Shown: positions 17,538 through 26,013 of the stretch, in pieces | How the letters are laid out: each line of letters begins with the position of its first letter | How positions within the stretch are numbered: position 1 is the first letter of the stretch | From: Acetobacteraceae bacterium | GTDB lineage: Bacteria; Pseudomonadota; Alphaproteobacteria; Acetobacterales; Acetobacteraceae | Reading direction: 5' to 3' | NCBI GenBank assembly: GCA_947373495.1 | Contig: CANBXZ010000003.1 | Coordinates: forward strand, 1-63,483 | Length of the DNA: 63,483 nucleotides | Translations under genes and position numbers: made by a program | The notes under the pieces: model-generated | What the model saw: only the letters and a program-made list of their open reading frames with translations | Told to the model about the DNA's origin: nothing | Database searches by the model: none

Positions 17538-18485
17538 TCAGACGAACAGGCGTTCGCGCATCAGGCCGCTGTACAGGCCGGCCACCTGCTCGCCATAGCC
17601 GTTCCAGATCACCGTCGGCACGCGTTCGCCGCTGCCCAGCAGGCGTTCGCTGGCCTGGCTCCAGCGCGGGTGGGAAACCTCCGGGTTCACATTGGCCCAG
17701 AAGCCGTATTCGCTGGCCTGGATGGCTTCCCACAGCCCCTTCGGGCGCTGGTCGGTCAGGGTGATCCTCACCAGCGACTTGCCGGCCTTGAAGCCGTACT
17801 TCCACGGGAAATGCACCCGCAGCGGCGCGCCCATCTGCGCCGGCAAGGTCTTGCCGTAGGCGCCAACCACCATGAAGGACAGCTCGTTGGCGGCTTCCTC
17901 GATGGTGCAGCCCTCGATGTAGGGCCAGGGGTACCAGCTCTGCCGCAGGCCGGGCATCACCCCGCGCAGCGCGGCGCTTTCAAACCGCACATACTTCGCC
18001 CCGCTCAGCGGCTTCACCTGCGCCAGCAATTGGGAAAGCTGGAAGCCGGTCCAGGGCACCACCATGCTCCACGCCTCGACGCAGCGATGGCGATAGACCC
18101 GCTCCTCCAGCGTCATCAGCTTCAGCAGGTCGTCCATGTCGAATTCGCGCGGGGCTTCCACCATGCCGTCCACCTTCACGGTCCAGGGCCGGGTGGGCAG
18201 GGCCTGGGCCGGGCGGTGGATGCCCTTGTCGGTGCCGAATTCGTAGAAGTTGTTGTAGGTGGTGGCGTCGCGTTCCGGCGTTACCTCCCGCCCCGGCGGG
18301 TACTTCGTGCTGCGCGGCGCCGGCATGGGCGCCAGCGCGGCGCCCTGGGCCTGGGCCATTCCCGGCGCCAGCAAGCCCAGCCCCAGCCCGGCGCTGGCCA
18401 GGGCGGCGCGGCGGTTCAGCACCAGGTGTTCCGGCGTGGCCAGCCGTTCCGGAAGTTCCCAGCCGCGTGGAATGCGGATCGCCAT
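17538..18485 (-). CDS. msrP: protein-methionine-sulfoxide reductase catalytic subunit MsrP
   Basis: Encodes 315 residues. MsrP is a periplasmic molybdopterin enzyme that repairs oxidised methionines. A Tat signal (LNRRAALASAGLGLGLLAPG, R25-R26) precedes the mature domain. The molybdenum ligand is Cys135 in YRHRCVEAWSMVVPW, and YNNFYEFGTDK is the family's pterin-binding opening. Length is normal. The usual membrane haem partner msrQ should lie next to it but does not: downstream is a convergent TctC gene, and upstream a divergent transglycosylase. Electron delivery must come from elsewhere. Confidence 0.95.
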   Translation of the reverse strand: MAIRIPRGWELPERLATPEHLVLNRRAALASAGLGLGLLAPGMAQAQGAALAPMPAPRSTKYPPGREVTPERDATTYNNFYEFGTDKGIHRPAQALPTRPWTVKVDGMVEAPREFDMDDLLKLMTLEERVYRHRCVEAWSMVVPWTGFQLSQLLAQVKPLSGAKYVRFESAALRGVMPGLRQSWYPWPYIEGCTIEEAANELSFMVVGAYGKTLPAQMGAPLRVHFPWKYGFKAGKSLVRITLTDQRPKGLWEAIQASEYGFWANVNPEVSHPRWSQASERLLGSGERVPTVIWNGYGEQVAGLYSGLMRERLFV

Positions 18486-18601
18486 GGTGCCTGTTCCTTC
18501 TGCCTCGGCCCCTATGTCGGGGCGCCTGCCTCATTCGTCCAGCGGCGAGGGGTGCCGTTACAGCGGGGCGGGCTGGCATGGGGCTTGCGCAAGGCCCTGC
18601 C

Positions 18602-19417
18602 ATGCGCACTCCCTCCCCCCTCGCCCGCCGCCGGGTCTTCCCCTTGGCCCTGCTGTTGTTCTTCGCCACGCCGGCGGCGCCGGTGACGGCCCAGGGCCTG
18701 CCGAATGGCGGTCTTTCGGAGTTGCTGGACCCGATGCACCTCTGCCGCGCCGCCGTGGCGGTGGTGGAACGCGAGGCCGGGCTGCCGCCGGCGCTGCTGG
18801 CGGCCATCGCCCGGGTTGAATCCGGCAAGCGGGACAGCGCGACCGGCACGGTCAACCCCTGGCCCTGGACCATCAATGCCGAGGGCCGCGGCAGTCTTTT
18901 CCCCACCAAGGCGGCAGCTATTGCCGCCGTGCGGGAATTGCAGGCCCAAGGGGTGCGCAGCATCGATGTCGGCTGCATGCAGGTGAACCTGCACCACCAC
19001 CCCAACGCCTTCCCGAACCTGGAGGTGGCCTTCGACCCGCTGGCCAATGCCCGCTACGCCGCGCGCTTCCTGCAGGAACTGCAGAGCACGCGGCAGGACT
19101 GGATGGCGGCGGCCGGGGCCTATCACAGCCAAACGCCGGAACGGGCGGAACCCTACAAGGGCATGGTGGCGCAGGCCTGGGCCACCGAACGCCAGGGCGG
19201 CGGCGGCGTACCCTCCCCGGCGCTGCTGGCGGCGTTGCAGAGCGTGACGCCCACCTTCCAGGGCAACCCGGGCTTCATGCCCAACCCGGGCGGCGGCGGC
19301 GCGCTGCTGGGCAACCGGGCGGACCGGGTGGCGGTGGTGCCCATGGCCGAGGGCGGGCGTGGCCGCGGACTGGACGCCTATCGTGCCGCGCCCACCATGC
19401 TGGCGCGGCGGTTCTAG
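18602..19417 (+). CDS. lytic transglycosylase (SLT domain), exported
   Basis: Encodes 271 residues. The ATG at 18602 opens a signal peptide (Arg-rich, then LALLLFFATPAAPVTAQ). The SLT domain follows: catalytic Glu73 in IARVESGKR, then DVGCMQVNLHHH and an AAGAYHSQTPER motif, matching the small lysozyme-like transglycosylases. The C-terminal 70 residues are Gly/Pro-rich and poorly conserved. It cleaves peptidoglycan glycan strands in the periplasm. It is a single gene, divergent from msrP, with a palindromic repeat directly after its stop. Confidence 0.88.
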   Translation: MRTPSPLARRRVFPLALLLFFATPAAPVTAQGLPNGGLSELLDPMHLCRAAVAVVEREAGLPPALLAAIARVESGKRDSATGTVNPWPWTINAEGRGSLFPTKAAAIAAVRELQAQGVRSIDVGCMQVNLHHHPNAFPNLEVAFDPLANARYAARFLQELQSTRQDWMAAAGAYHSQTPERAEPYKGMVAQAWATERQGGGGVPSPALLAALQSVTPTFQGNPGFMPNPGGGGALLGNRADRVAVVPMAEGGRGRGLDAYRAAPTMLARRF

Positions 19418-19418
19418 G

Positions 19419-19463
19419 GCGCGATCACCTGAGGTGGAGTCGCCGAAAGGCGTGAATCACGCG
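19419..19463 (+). repeat. intergenic palindromic element, copy 1
   Basis: The sequence starts GCGCGATCACC, contains CGCCGAAAGGCG and ends GAATCACGC. It is a member of the family described at 20649. It starts one base after the transglycosylase stop and lies between convergent genes, so it probably also acts as a terminator. Confidence 0.8.
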
Positions 19464-19530
19464 ACAAAACAACATGTTGGAGCATGAGCGCCGCCCGGAG
19501 GATGTGTTCCGGGCGGCGCGGGTGCTCCGT

Positions 19531-20553
19531 TCAGCGCATCGGCCACGCGTACATCAGGCCACCATTGGTCCACAGCCGGTTCATGCCGCGGTCCAGGCCA
19601 ATCGGGGTGTTCGGGCCGATCGTGCGCTCGAACAGCTCGCCGTAGTTACCAATGGCCTTCACCGCGTTGTACAGCCAGCGCGGGTCCAGCTTCAGCGCAT
19701 TGCCCAGCACCGGGTCCACGCCCAGCAGGCGGCGGATGTCGGGGTTGGTGCTGGTCAGCATCTGGTCCAGGTTGCGGCTGGTCACGCCCAGTTCCTCGGC
19801 GTTGATCAGGCCCATCACGGTCCAGCGCACCACGTCGAACCATTCGGCGTCGTCGCGCCGCACCACGGGGCCATAGGGCTCCTTGCTGATACGCTCGGGC
19901 AGGATCACCCAGTCGGCCGGGTTCTGGAACTGGCTGCGCAGCGCCGCCAACTGGGTGGCGTCGGTGCCGATGGAATCGCAGCGGCCGGCCTGCAGCGCGG
20001 TGGCGGCATCGGCCATGCGTTCGATCAGCAGCGGGGTGAACGGCAGGTTGTTGCTGCGGAACCAGTCGGCCGTCACCACCTCGTTCGTGGTGCCGGGCGA
20101 CAGGCAGATGGTGGCGCCGCCCAGGCCGCGCAGGTTGGCGATGTTGGCGTTCTTGCGCACGATGAAGCCATGGCCGTCATACAGGTTGGCGGCGGTCAGG
20201 CGCATGCCGAGGGAGGTGTCGCGCGTCATGCTCAGCGTGGTCTGGCGGATCAGCACGTCGATCTCGCCGGATTGCAGCGCCGGGAAGCGCTGCACCGCGG
20301 TCAGCGGCACGAAGCGCACCTTGGAGGGGTCGCCCAGCACGGCGGCGGCAACGCCACGGCACAGGTCCGCATCCATGCCCTGCCAGATGCCGCGGCTGTC
20401 CGGCAGGGAGAACCCGGCCACGCCGACATTCACGCCGCAGGCCAGCACGCCACGGGCCTTCACGCCATCCAGCGTCGCGCCGGCCTGGGCGGCATGGCCG
20501 CCGAGAGCCGCCAGGGCAAGCCCGGCCAATGCGCCGAGCAGGGTCTTCTTCAT
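19531..20553 (-). CDS. general amino-acid ABC transporter binding protein (AapJ-like), orphan
   Basis: Encodes 340 residues with a typical signal peptide (MKKTLLGALAGLALAALGGHAAQA). The mature part has AapJ/BztA family marks: LDGVKARGVLACGVNVGVAGFS, the GMDADLCRGVAAAVLGD segment, and the C-terminal RNYGELFERTIG-type ending (here GNYGELFERTIGPNTPIGLDRGMN). It should bind L-amino acids in the periplasm. The AapQMP permease and ATPase genes that normally follow are absent. Both flanks carry palindromic repeats. It may feed a transporter encoded elsewhere. Confidence 0.92.
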   Translation of the reverse strand: MKKTLLGALAGLALAALGGHAAQAGATLDGVKARGVLACGVNVGVAGFSLPDSRGIWQGMDADLCRGVAAAVLGDPSKVRFVPLTAVQRFPALQSGEIDVLIRQTTLSMTRDTSLGMRLTAANLYDGHGFIVRKNANIANLRGLGGATICLSPGTTNEVVTADWFRSNNLPFTPLLIERMADAATALQAGRCDSIGTDATQLAALRSQFQNPADWVILPERISKEPYGPVVRRDDAEWFDVVRWTVMGLINAEELGVTSRNLDQMLTSTNPDIRRLLGVDPVLGNALKLDPRWLYNAVKAIGNYGELFERTIGPNTPIGLDRGMNRLWTNGGLMYAWPMR

Positions 20554-20648
20554 GCGGAAACCTCCATGAGGGAACGTATGGGGTGGCAGGGCACGGTAGC
20601 AACGAACCTGGTTCGAAGGCCGCGGGACTTCGGAACCAGGACACTAGA

Positions 20649-20693
20649 GCGTGATCGCCTGAGGTGGAATCGCCGAAAGGCGTGAATCACGCG
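20649..20693 (+). repeat. intergenic palindromic element, copy 2 (best match to consensus)
   Basis: The outer arms GCGTGAT and ATCACGC pair perfectly. Inside them CGCC pairs with GGCG around a loop containing GAGGTGGAATC; TGA forms a 3-nt bulge on the 3' side. Lies between dadA (stop 20819) and the AapJ-like gene (start 20553), both on the minus strand. It is not coding in any credible frame. The same core recurs at 19419, 20712, 22575, 44508 and 45504. Confidence 0.85.
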
Positions 20694-20711
20694 ACATATC
20701 AATAATCTAGA

Positions 20712-20763
20712 GCGTGATCGCCCGGGACGGAATCGCCGAAAGCTGTTTATCGGCCATTCCGGG
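20712..20763 (+). repeat. intergenic palindromic element, copy 3 (diverged)
   Basis: Keeps the 5' arm GCGTGATCGCC and the CGCCGAAAG core of copy 2, but the 3' half is replaced. A different pairing closes it: CGGAAT (20728-20733) with ATTCCG (20756-20761). It lies 19 bp from copy 2, head to tail, just downstream of dadA in transcription order. Confidence 0.65.
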
Positions 20764-20818
20764 AGAAAAGCCGGGGTGGCGGCATGCCGGCCGGCCAACG
20801 CCCGGGCGGAACCCCGGT

Positions 20819-22114
20819 TCAGGCCGGCGTGGCCATGGCCGGCGCGATGGCGGTGCCGCGGCGCAGCGCGAAGGGAGCGGCGTCCAGCGCCAGTTCCTGG
20901 TTGTCGATCATGTCCGCCAGCAACTGGCCGGTGGCCGGCGCCAGGGTGAAACCCAGCGCGCCATGGCCGACATTCAGCCACAGCCCGGGAATACCGCTGA
21001 GACCCACGATGGGCTTGCCATCCGGCGTCGCCGGCCGCAGCCCGGCCCAGCTGGTGGCGCGGGACCAGTCCGCCGCCGCCGGAAACGCCGCTGCCGCCTG
21101 GCGCGCCAGGGTGGCCAGCCGGCGGGCGGGCTGGGCGGCTTCCTCCCCGGCCAGGTCCACCATGCCGGCCACGCGCAACTGCTGGCTGGCGCGGTCCCGC
21201 AGCGGGGCGAAGACCAGCTTGTGGTGCGAATCCGTGATGCTGATGCGCGGCGGCGAATGCCACGGCTCCACCGGCAGGGTGAGGCTGTAGCCACGCAGCG
21301 GGTAGATCGGCAGCCGAATGCCGTGCGGCCGCAGCAGATGCACCGCCGCGGCCCCGCCGGCCAGCACCACCGCATCGGCTTCCAGTGGCCCCTCGGCGGT
21401 CACCACGCCCCGCGCCTGGCCGCCACGCAGCAGCAGCCCCTGCACCTGGCAGCCGAAGCGGAAGCCGGCGCCCTGGGCCAGCAGCACGCGCTGCAATTCG
21501 CGACAGAAACGATGCGCGTCGCCGACTTCCTCGCTGGGGGTATGGATGCCACCGGCCAGCACGCCCCGCATGCCTTCCAGCGCCGGTTCCAGCGTCAGGC
21601 ATTGGCCGACGTCCAGCACCTCCTGCTCGGCGCCGTGCTCGGCTTGCAGGCGCACCACCCGGGCGGCGGCGGCCAGTTCCGCCGGGTCGCGATAGACCAC
21701 CAGCTTGCCGTTCATCGCCCAGGCGAATTCCAGCGCCTCCCGCTGCATCAGCCGATGCACCATGCGGCGGCTGTAGGCGCCCAGCGCCAGCAATTCCACC
21801 GTGGTGGCGGCAAAGCGCTCGGCGGTGCAGCAGCGCAGGAATTCCAGCAGCCAGCGCCATTGCGCCGGCTCCAGCCGGGCCTGCACCCGCAGCGGCGCTT
21901 CCGGGTCCAGCAGCCAGCCCAGGGCCTTGGTGGCCACGCCCGGCGCGGCCAGCGGCGCCACGTAGCTGTAGGAAAGCTGGGCGCCATTGGCGAAGCTGGC
22001 GCCGTTGCCGGGCTGCGGTTCGCGGTCCAGCACCGTCACCTGGTGGCCGGACTGCACCAGGCTGTAGGCGGCGGTCATGCCGGCCACGCCGGCGCCAATC
22101 ACAAGAATGCGCAT
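20819..22114 (-). CDS. dadA: D-amino-acid dehydrogenase (FAD-dependent, DadA-like)
   Basis: Encodes 431 residues from the ATG at 22114; longer frames run into the ferredoxin gene. The FAD-binding Rossmann start MRILVIGAGVAGMTAAYSL is followed by a VLDREPQPGNGASFANGAQL segment, which is diagnostic of DadA. The C-terminal GLRPATPDGKPIVG and NVGHGALGFTLAP motifs close the FAD site. It oxidises D-amino acids to 2-oxo acids and ammonia at the inner membrane. No alanine racemase is adjacent. An amino-acid-binding protein lies 265 bp downstream on the same strand, separated by repeats. Confidence 0.88.
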   Translation of the reverse strand: MRILVIGAGVAGMTAAYSLVQSGHQVTVLDREPQPGNGASFANGAQLSYSYVAPLAAPGVATKALGWLLDPEAPLRVQARLEPAQWRWLLEFLRCCTAERFAATTVELLALGAYSRRMVHRLMQREALEFAWAMNGKLVVYRDPAELAAAARVVRLQAEHGAEQEVLDVGQCLTLEPALEGMRGVLAGGIHTPSEEVGDAHRFCRELQRVLLAQGAGFRFGCQVQGLLLRGGQARGVVTAEGPLEADAVVLAGGAAAVHLLRPHGIRLPIYPLRGYSLTLPVEPWHSPPRISITDSHHKLVFAPLRDRASQQLRVAGMVDLAGEEAAQPARRLATLARQAAAAFPAAADWSRATSWAGLRPATPDGKPIVGLSGIPGLWLNVGHGALGFTLAPATGQLLADMIDNQELALDAAPFALRRGTAIAPAMATPA

Positions 22115-22147
22115 GCGGCGACTATGACAGTGATCCTGCCCCAGGCG

Positions 22148-22204
22148 CCAGGGTGGCAACACCCAGGTGGCAACACCCAGGTGGCAACGCCAAGGTTGCC
22201 GCGC
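22148..22204 (+). repeat. 14-bp tandem direct repeat between dadA and ferredoxin
   Basis: Three near-identical units in a row (core CCAGGTGGCAACAC at 22163-22176, with one-base variants before and after) and a fourth decayed unit (CAAGGTTGCC). The array sits in the 136-bp divergent spacer between dadA and the ferredoxin gene, a position that suits regulator binding. Confidence 0.75.
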
Positions 22205-22250
22205 CTGCCCGGCGGCGCTAGGCCGGCGCCGCACCAGCCGGAGCCCGCCG

Positions 22251-22574
22251 ATGCCGACCGTCACCTTCACCCAGCCCGATGGCAGCAGCCGCACCGTGGA
22301 CAGCACCGGCTGCGCCACGCTGATGCATGCGGTGATCCGCCACGACATCCCCGGCATCGAGGCCGAGTGCGGCGGCCAGCTGATCTGCGCCACCTGCCAG
22401 GTCTACGTGGACCCGGCCTGGCAGGCCGCCCTGCCCGCCCCCAGCGGCGACGAGCAGGACATGATGGAGGACCTGGCGGTGGAACGCCGGCCGGAAAGCC
22501 GGCTGGCCTGCCAGATCTTCCTGACCCCGGAACTGGATGGCCTGAGCGTGCGGGTGCCGGTGCGGCAGCGTTAG
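22251..22574 (+). CDS. 2Fe-2S ferredoxin (adrenodoxin/Isc type)
   Basis: Encodes 107 residues from the ATG at 22251. The four cluster ligands are C40, C46, C49 and C87, spaced C-x5-C-x2-C-x37-C as in adrenodoxin-type ferredoxins. The ECGGQLICATCQVYV stretch and the LACQI ending match well. Such small cytoplasmic proteins pass electrons to P450s, ring-hydroxylating oxygenases or Fe-S assembly. No obvious partner lies next to it. It is divergent from dadA and convergent with the CoA-transferase gene. Confidence 0.93.
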   Translation: MPTVTFTQPDGSSRTVDSTGCATLMHAVIRHDIPGIEAECGGQLICATCQVYVDPAWQAALPAPSGDEQDMMEDLAVERRPESRLACQIFLTPELDGLSVRVPVRQR

Positions 22575-22612
22575 AGCGTGGCCGCCTGAGGCAGGATGAC
22601 CGAACGGCGCTT
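22575..22612 (+). repeat. intergenic palindromic element, copy 4 (degenerate)
   Basis: AGAGCGTGGCCGCCTGAGG, then CCGAACGGCG, follows the ferredoxin stop immediately. It keeps the 5' arm, CGCCTGAGG and CGAA-GGCG core of copy 2 but has lost the clean outer 3' arm. It lies between convergent genes. Confidence 0.55.
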
Positions 22613-22615
22613 GCC

Positions 22616-23722
22616 CTAGCCCTCGCCCACTTCCGGCGTGCGGGTGCGGCCGGAAGCCGGGCGCACGCCGTCGAAGCTCAGCGGCAGGTCGACGTAGCGG
22701 ATGCCCTTCGGGGTTTCCCGCACCATGCCCAGCGCCTGCACCTGCGGGTGCGCCACCGCCTGCGCCACGCCCTGCACCGGGGTGAAGGGCACGCCGACCT
22801 GCACGAACAGCGCTTCCCATTCCGCATTGCCCTTGGCCAGCAGCAATTGCTGGATGCGGGCGTTCAGGTCCTCCCGGTTGGCCACGCGCGCCGGGTTGGT
22901 GGCGTAGCGCGGGTCGTCGCACCATTCCGGGTGGCCGATCAGCTTGGCCAGGCGGCGGAACAGGTTGTCGTTGCCGGCGCCGACCACCGCTTCGCCATCG
23001 GCGGTGCTGAACACCTGGTAGGGCACGATCATCGCCGCGCCGCTGCCCTCCCGCTTGGGCTCCTCGCCGGAGGCACTGTGGTTGGTGACGTGGTACATCA
23101 TCCAGCCCATCGCCACTTCCAGCAGGGAGGTGTCCACCGCGCCGCCACGGCCGGTCTGCTCGCGCCGGTACAGCGCGGTGGTGATGCCGGTGACCAGCCA
23201 CATGCCGGCGCCCATGTCGATGATGCTGGTGCCAACCCGCACCGGCGGCCGGCCCATTTCCCCGGTGACGTTCATGATGCCGGAAAACGCCTGCATCAGC
23301 GGGTCGTAGCCCGGGCGGTCGCGCAGCGGGCCGGTGTTGCCGAAGGCGCCGATGCTGGCGTGGATCAGCCGCGGATTGGCGGCACACAGCTCGGCCGCGC
23401 CGAAGCCCATCTCCTCGGCCTGGCCCGGCTTCATGTTCTGGATCACCACGTCGCTGTCCAAAATCAGCGCGCGCAGTTCGGCCTTGGCCGCGTCGCTGCG
23501 CAGGTCGAACGCGCGGGACGTCTTGCCGCGGTTCAGCGCCATGAACAGGCTGGCCTGGCCATCGGCAAAGGGCGGTCCCCAGCCACGGCACGGGTCACCC
23601 TCGCCCGGGCGTTCGATCTTGGTGACCTCGGCGCCCAGTTCCGACAGCACGAAGGCGGCATAGGGCGCGGCCACGCTGTGGCCCATTTCAACGACCTTCA
23701 GGCCGGCAAGCGGCAAGCTCAT
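22616..23722 (-). CDS. class III (CaiB/BaiF) CoA-transferase
   Basis: Encodes 368 residues from the ATG at 23722. Family III marks: LAGLKVVEMGHSVAAPYAA at the start, a GAEVTKIERPGEGDPCRGWG segment, and SIIDMGAGMW near residue 170, where the Asp is the catalytic residue forming the acyl anhydride. It moves CoA between acyl groups in the cytoplasm. The start overlaps the stop of the flavin oxidoreductase gene (ATGA), so the two form a coupled pair, suggesting a shared catabolic route for an acid activated by CoA transfer. Substrate unknown. Confidence 0.9.
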   Translation of the reverse strand: MSLPLAGLKVVEMGHSVAAPYAAFVLSELGAEVTKIERPGEGDPCRGWGPPFADGQASLFMALNRGKTSRAFDLRSDAAKAELRALILDSDVVIQNMKPGQAEEMGFGAAELCAANPRLIHASIGAFGNTGPLRDRPGYDPLMQAFSGIMNVTGEMGRPPVRVGTSIIDMGAGMWLVTGITTALYRREQTGRGGAVDTSLLEVAMGWMMYHVTNHSASGEEPKREGSGAAMIVPYQVFSTADGEAVVGAGNDNLFRRLAKLIGHPEWCDDPRYATNPARVANREDLNARIQQLLLAKGNAEWEALFVQVGVPFTPVQGVAQAVAHPQVQALGMVRETPKGIRYVDLPLSFDGVRPASGRTRTPEVGEG

Positions 23723-24924
23723 GCCATGATTTCCTCGGCGGCGGGAACGCGGGTGATCTGGTGCGCCTGCAACCTCGGCAGCACTTCCTGGCCGAAGCGG
23801 CGGATCTGGTTCAGGAACATCTCGTGTGGCATGGCGCCGCGATTCATGCTGACCAGCAAGGTCTCGGCGCCGCACTTCTCCGCCTCCGCGATCAGGCGGG
23901 AAGCCACTTCGTCGGGGGTGCCCCAGGGCATGAACTCGGCCCGCTTCTCCACGTCCGCCATGGTCATGTTGCGGAAGTCCTCGCGGTCGAAGGCGGCCTG
24001 CTTCAGGTTCTCCTGGCGCACGTAGTCGGTGCTGCTCTGGGAGACATAGCCGTGTTCGCGCTGGATGGCGGTTTCGGTGAAGTTGCCGTGGCTGAACAGG
24101 GTCTGGTTGAAATACAGGTGGTAGGGGCCGTTTTCCTTCACCGCCTGGGCCTTGCTGTCGGCGACATAGGCGTTGACGCCGATGCTGAGGTGCTGCGGCG
24201 TGACCTTGCGGCCGTGCTGCGCCTGCACCTTGGCATAGAGCCGGATGATGTCATCCCTGAGGCCGCCGGGCGCCAGGCCGGGGGTGATCGGCACGTCCTT
24301 GCGCGCCGCCCATTCGATGCTTTCCTTGCTGCCGACCACCGGCACCCAGACACGCGGATGCGGCCGCTGCACCGGGCGCGGCCACAGCGCCACATCCTTG
24401 TAGGACCAGAACTTGCCCTCGTAGCTGAACACGTCCTGGGTCCAGGCGCCGGTGACGATCTCATACGCTTCCTCGAAGCGGTCGCGGCTCTCGCTCATCG
24501 GCACGTTGTGCACGCCGTATTCGCGCGGAATGCCGCGGGCGAAGCCACTGATGATGCGCCCGCCCGAAAGGCAGTCCAGCATCGCCAATTCCTCCGCCAG
24601 GCGCAGCGGCGAATGCAGCGGCAGCAGGTTGCCGTAGATCAGCAGTTGCAGGTTCTTGGTGCGCTGCGCCGCCGCCGCCGCCATCAGGTTGGGCGAGTTC
24701 ATCAGGCCATAGGGCGAGGTATGATGCTCGTTGAAGCCAACGCCGTCGTAGCCCAGCCGGTCCATTTCCGCCCAGGCCTGCAGATGTTCCTCATAGGTCT
24801 GCATCCCCACCTTGGGGTCGAAGTGCGTCGCACTCAGCGGATAGGGCAATTCCTTGGCGCCAGGAGCCTTCACATGGTCCAGGTGGGCGCCATAGGCCAG
24901 CAGGTCGAAGACGAAGACTTTCAT
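23719..24924 (-). CDS. LLM-class (luciferase-like) flavin-dependent oxidoreductase
   Basis: Encodes 401 residues. The bacterial-luciferase TIM barrel is evident: MKVFVFDLLAYG start, EMDRLGYDGVGFNEHHTSPYGL (the EHH motif of the family), NLLPLHSPLRLAEELAMLDCLSGGR and GFARG. It is an FMN/FMNH2-dependent monooxygenase or dehydrogenase. It is first in a two-gene operon with the CoA-transferase (ATGA overlap) and diverges from the TctC gene at 25044. A receptor, an oxygenase and a CoA-transferase in one neighbourhood would fit uptake and activation of an organic acid, though this is inference. Confidence 0.88.
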   Translation of the reverse strand: MKVFVFDLLAYGAHLDHVKAPGAKELPYPLSATHFDPKVGMQTYEEHLQAWAEMDRLGYDGVGFNEHHTSPYGLMNSPNLMAAAAAQRTKNLQLLIYGNLLPLHSPLRLAEELAMLDCLSGGRIISGFARGIPREYGVHNVPMSESRDRFEEAYEIVTGAWTQDVFSYEGKFWSYKDVALWPRPVQRPHPRVWVPVVGSKESIEWAARKDVPITPGLAPGGLRDDIIRLYAKVQAQHGRKVTPQHLSIGVNAYVADSKAQAVKENGPYHLYFNQTLFSHGNFTETAIQREHGYVSQSSTDYVRQENLKQAAFDREDFRNMTMADVEKRAEFMPWGTPDEVASRLIAEAEKCGAETLLVSMNRGAMPHEMFLNQIRRFGQEVLPRLQAHQITRVPAAEEIMA

Positions 24925-25043
24925 CGGGGCTTCCTCAGGTTTGGCGCAAGGTGGCGCAGGCTTTCGGGCTGGGCAAGTCGCCGCTACGGTGGGGCAAAGC
25001 CAGGCCGCCGCCAGGGCGCTGCCGAGCCAAAAGGAAACGCCCG

Positions 25044-26009
25044 ATGCGCCTGACGCGCCGCCTGCTGCTGGCCTCCCCCGCGCTGCTGCCGCTGGTGGCC
25101 GCGGCGCAGGACTATCCCACCAAGCCGGTCACGCTGGTCATCAGCTACCCGCCGGGCGGTATCGTTGACACCGTGGGCAGGCGCATGGCGGAACGGTTGG
25201 GCGGGCTGCTCGGCAAGCCGGTGGTGGTGGAAAATCGTGGCGGCGCCGGCGGCAACATCGCCGCTTCCGCCGTGGCCAAGGCGCCGCCGGATGGCCATAC
25301 GCTGCTGTTCTGCACCTATGCCACGCTGTCCATCGCCGCCGCCGCCGGCACCAGGCTGGACTTCGACCCGCTGCGCTCGCTCACCGCCGTGGCGCCGGTT
25401 GGCCCGCTGACCGTGCTGCTGGTGGTGCGCAACGACTTCCCGGCCCAGAGCATCGAGGAGTTCGTCGCCTATGCCCGGGCCAATCCGGGGCGGGTGAACT
25501 TCGGCAGCATCGGCGTGGGCAGCAGCTACCACCTGGCGCTGGAACAGCTGAAGGCGCTGTCGGGCACCGACATTGCCCATGTGCCCTATCGTGGCGGCGC
25601 GGCGGCGATGACGGACCTGCTGGGCGGCCGGCTGGACGCCATGCTGGGCACCTGGTCCATGACCCGGCCGCACCTGCAGAATGGCGGCTTCCGCGCCCTG
25701 GCCCTGGCCAACGAACAGCGCGCCAGCGTCACCCCCAACCTGCCCACGGTGGCCGAACACGCGGTGCCCGGCGCCCGGCTGGTGGATGGCCTGGGCATCT
25801 TCGCCCCCGCCGCCACGCCGGCGCCGGTGGTGGCGCGGCTGAACGCGGCGGTGCGGGAGATTCTGGCCGAACCCGGCATGGCCGCCTGGCTGACCGAGCA
25901 AGGCACCCCGCCGACCCCGCTTTCCGCCGCCGCGTTCACCGCCATGATGCAGCAGGACGCGGCGATGCTCGGCAGCTTGATCCGCCACTACAACATCAGC
26001 GTGGAATAG
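25044..26009 (+). CDS. TctC/Bug-type tripartite tricarboxylate transporter binding protein
   Basis: Encodes 321 residues from the ATG at 25044 after aaaggaaac. A short signal peptide (MRLTRRLLLASPALLPLVAAAQ) has a twin Arg. Family marks: VISYPPGGIVDTVGRRMAE, VVVENRGGAGGNIAA and HVPYRGGAAAMTDLLGGRLD. It should be a periplasmic receptor for an organic acid. No TctAB genes are near. The MBL-fold gene follows 4 nt later and is probably cotranscribed. Confidence 0.92.
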   Translation: MRLTRRLLLASPALLPLVAAAQDYPTKPVTLVISYPPGGIVDTVGRRMAERLGGLLGKPVVVENRGGAGGNIAASAVAKAPPDGHTLLFCTYATLSIAAAAGTRLDFDPLRSLTAVAPVGPLTVLLVVRNDFPAQSIEEFVAYARANPGRVNFGSIGVGSSYHLALEQLKALSGTDIAHVPYRGGAAAMTDLLGGRLDAMLGTWSMTRPHLQNGGFRALALANEQRASVTPNLPTVAEHAVPGARLVDGLGIFAPAATPAPVVARLNAAVREILAEPGMAAWLTEQGTPPTPLSAAAFTAMMQQDAAMLGSLIRHYNISVE

Positions 26010-26013
26010 CGGC

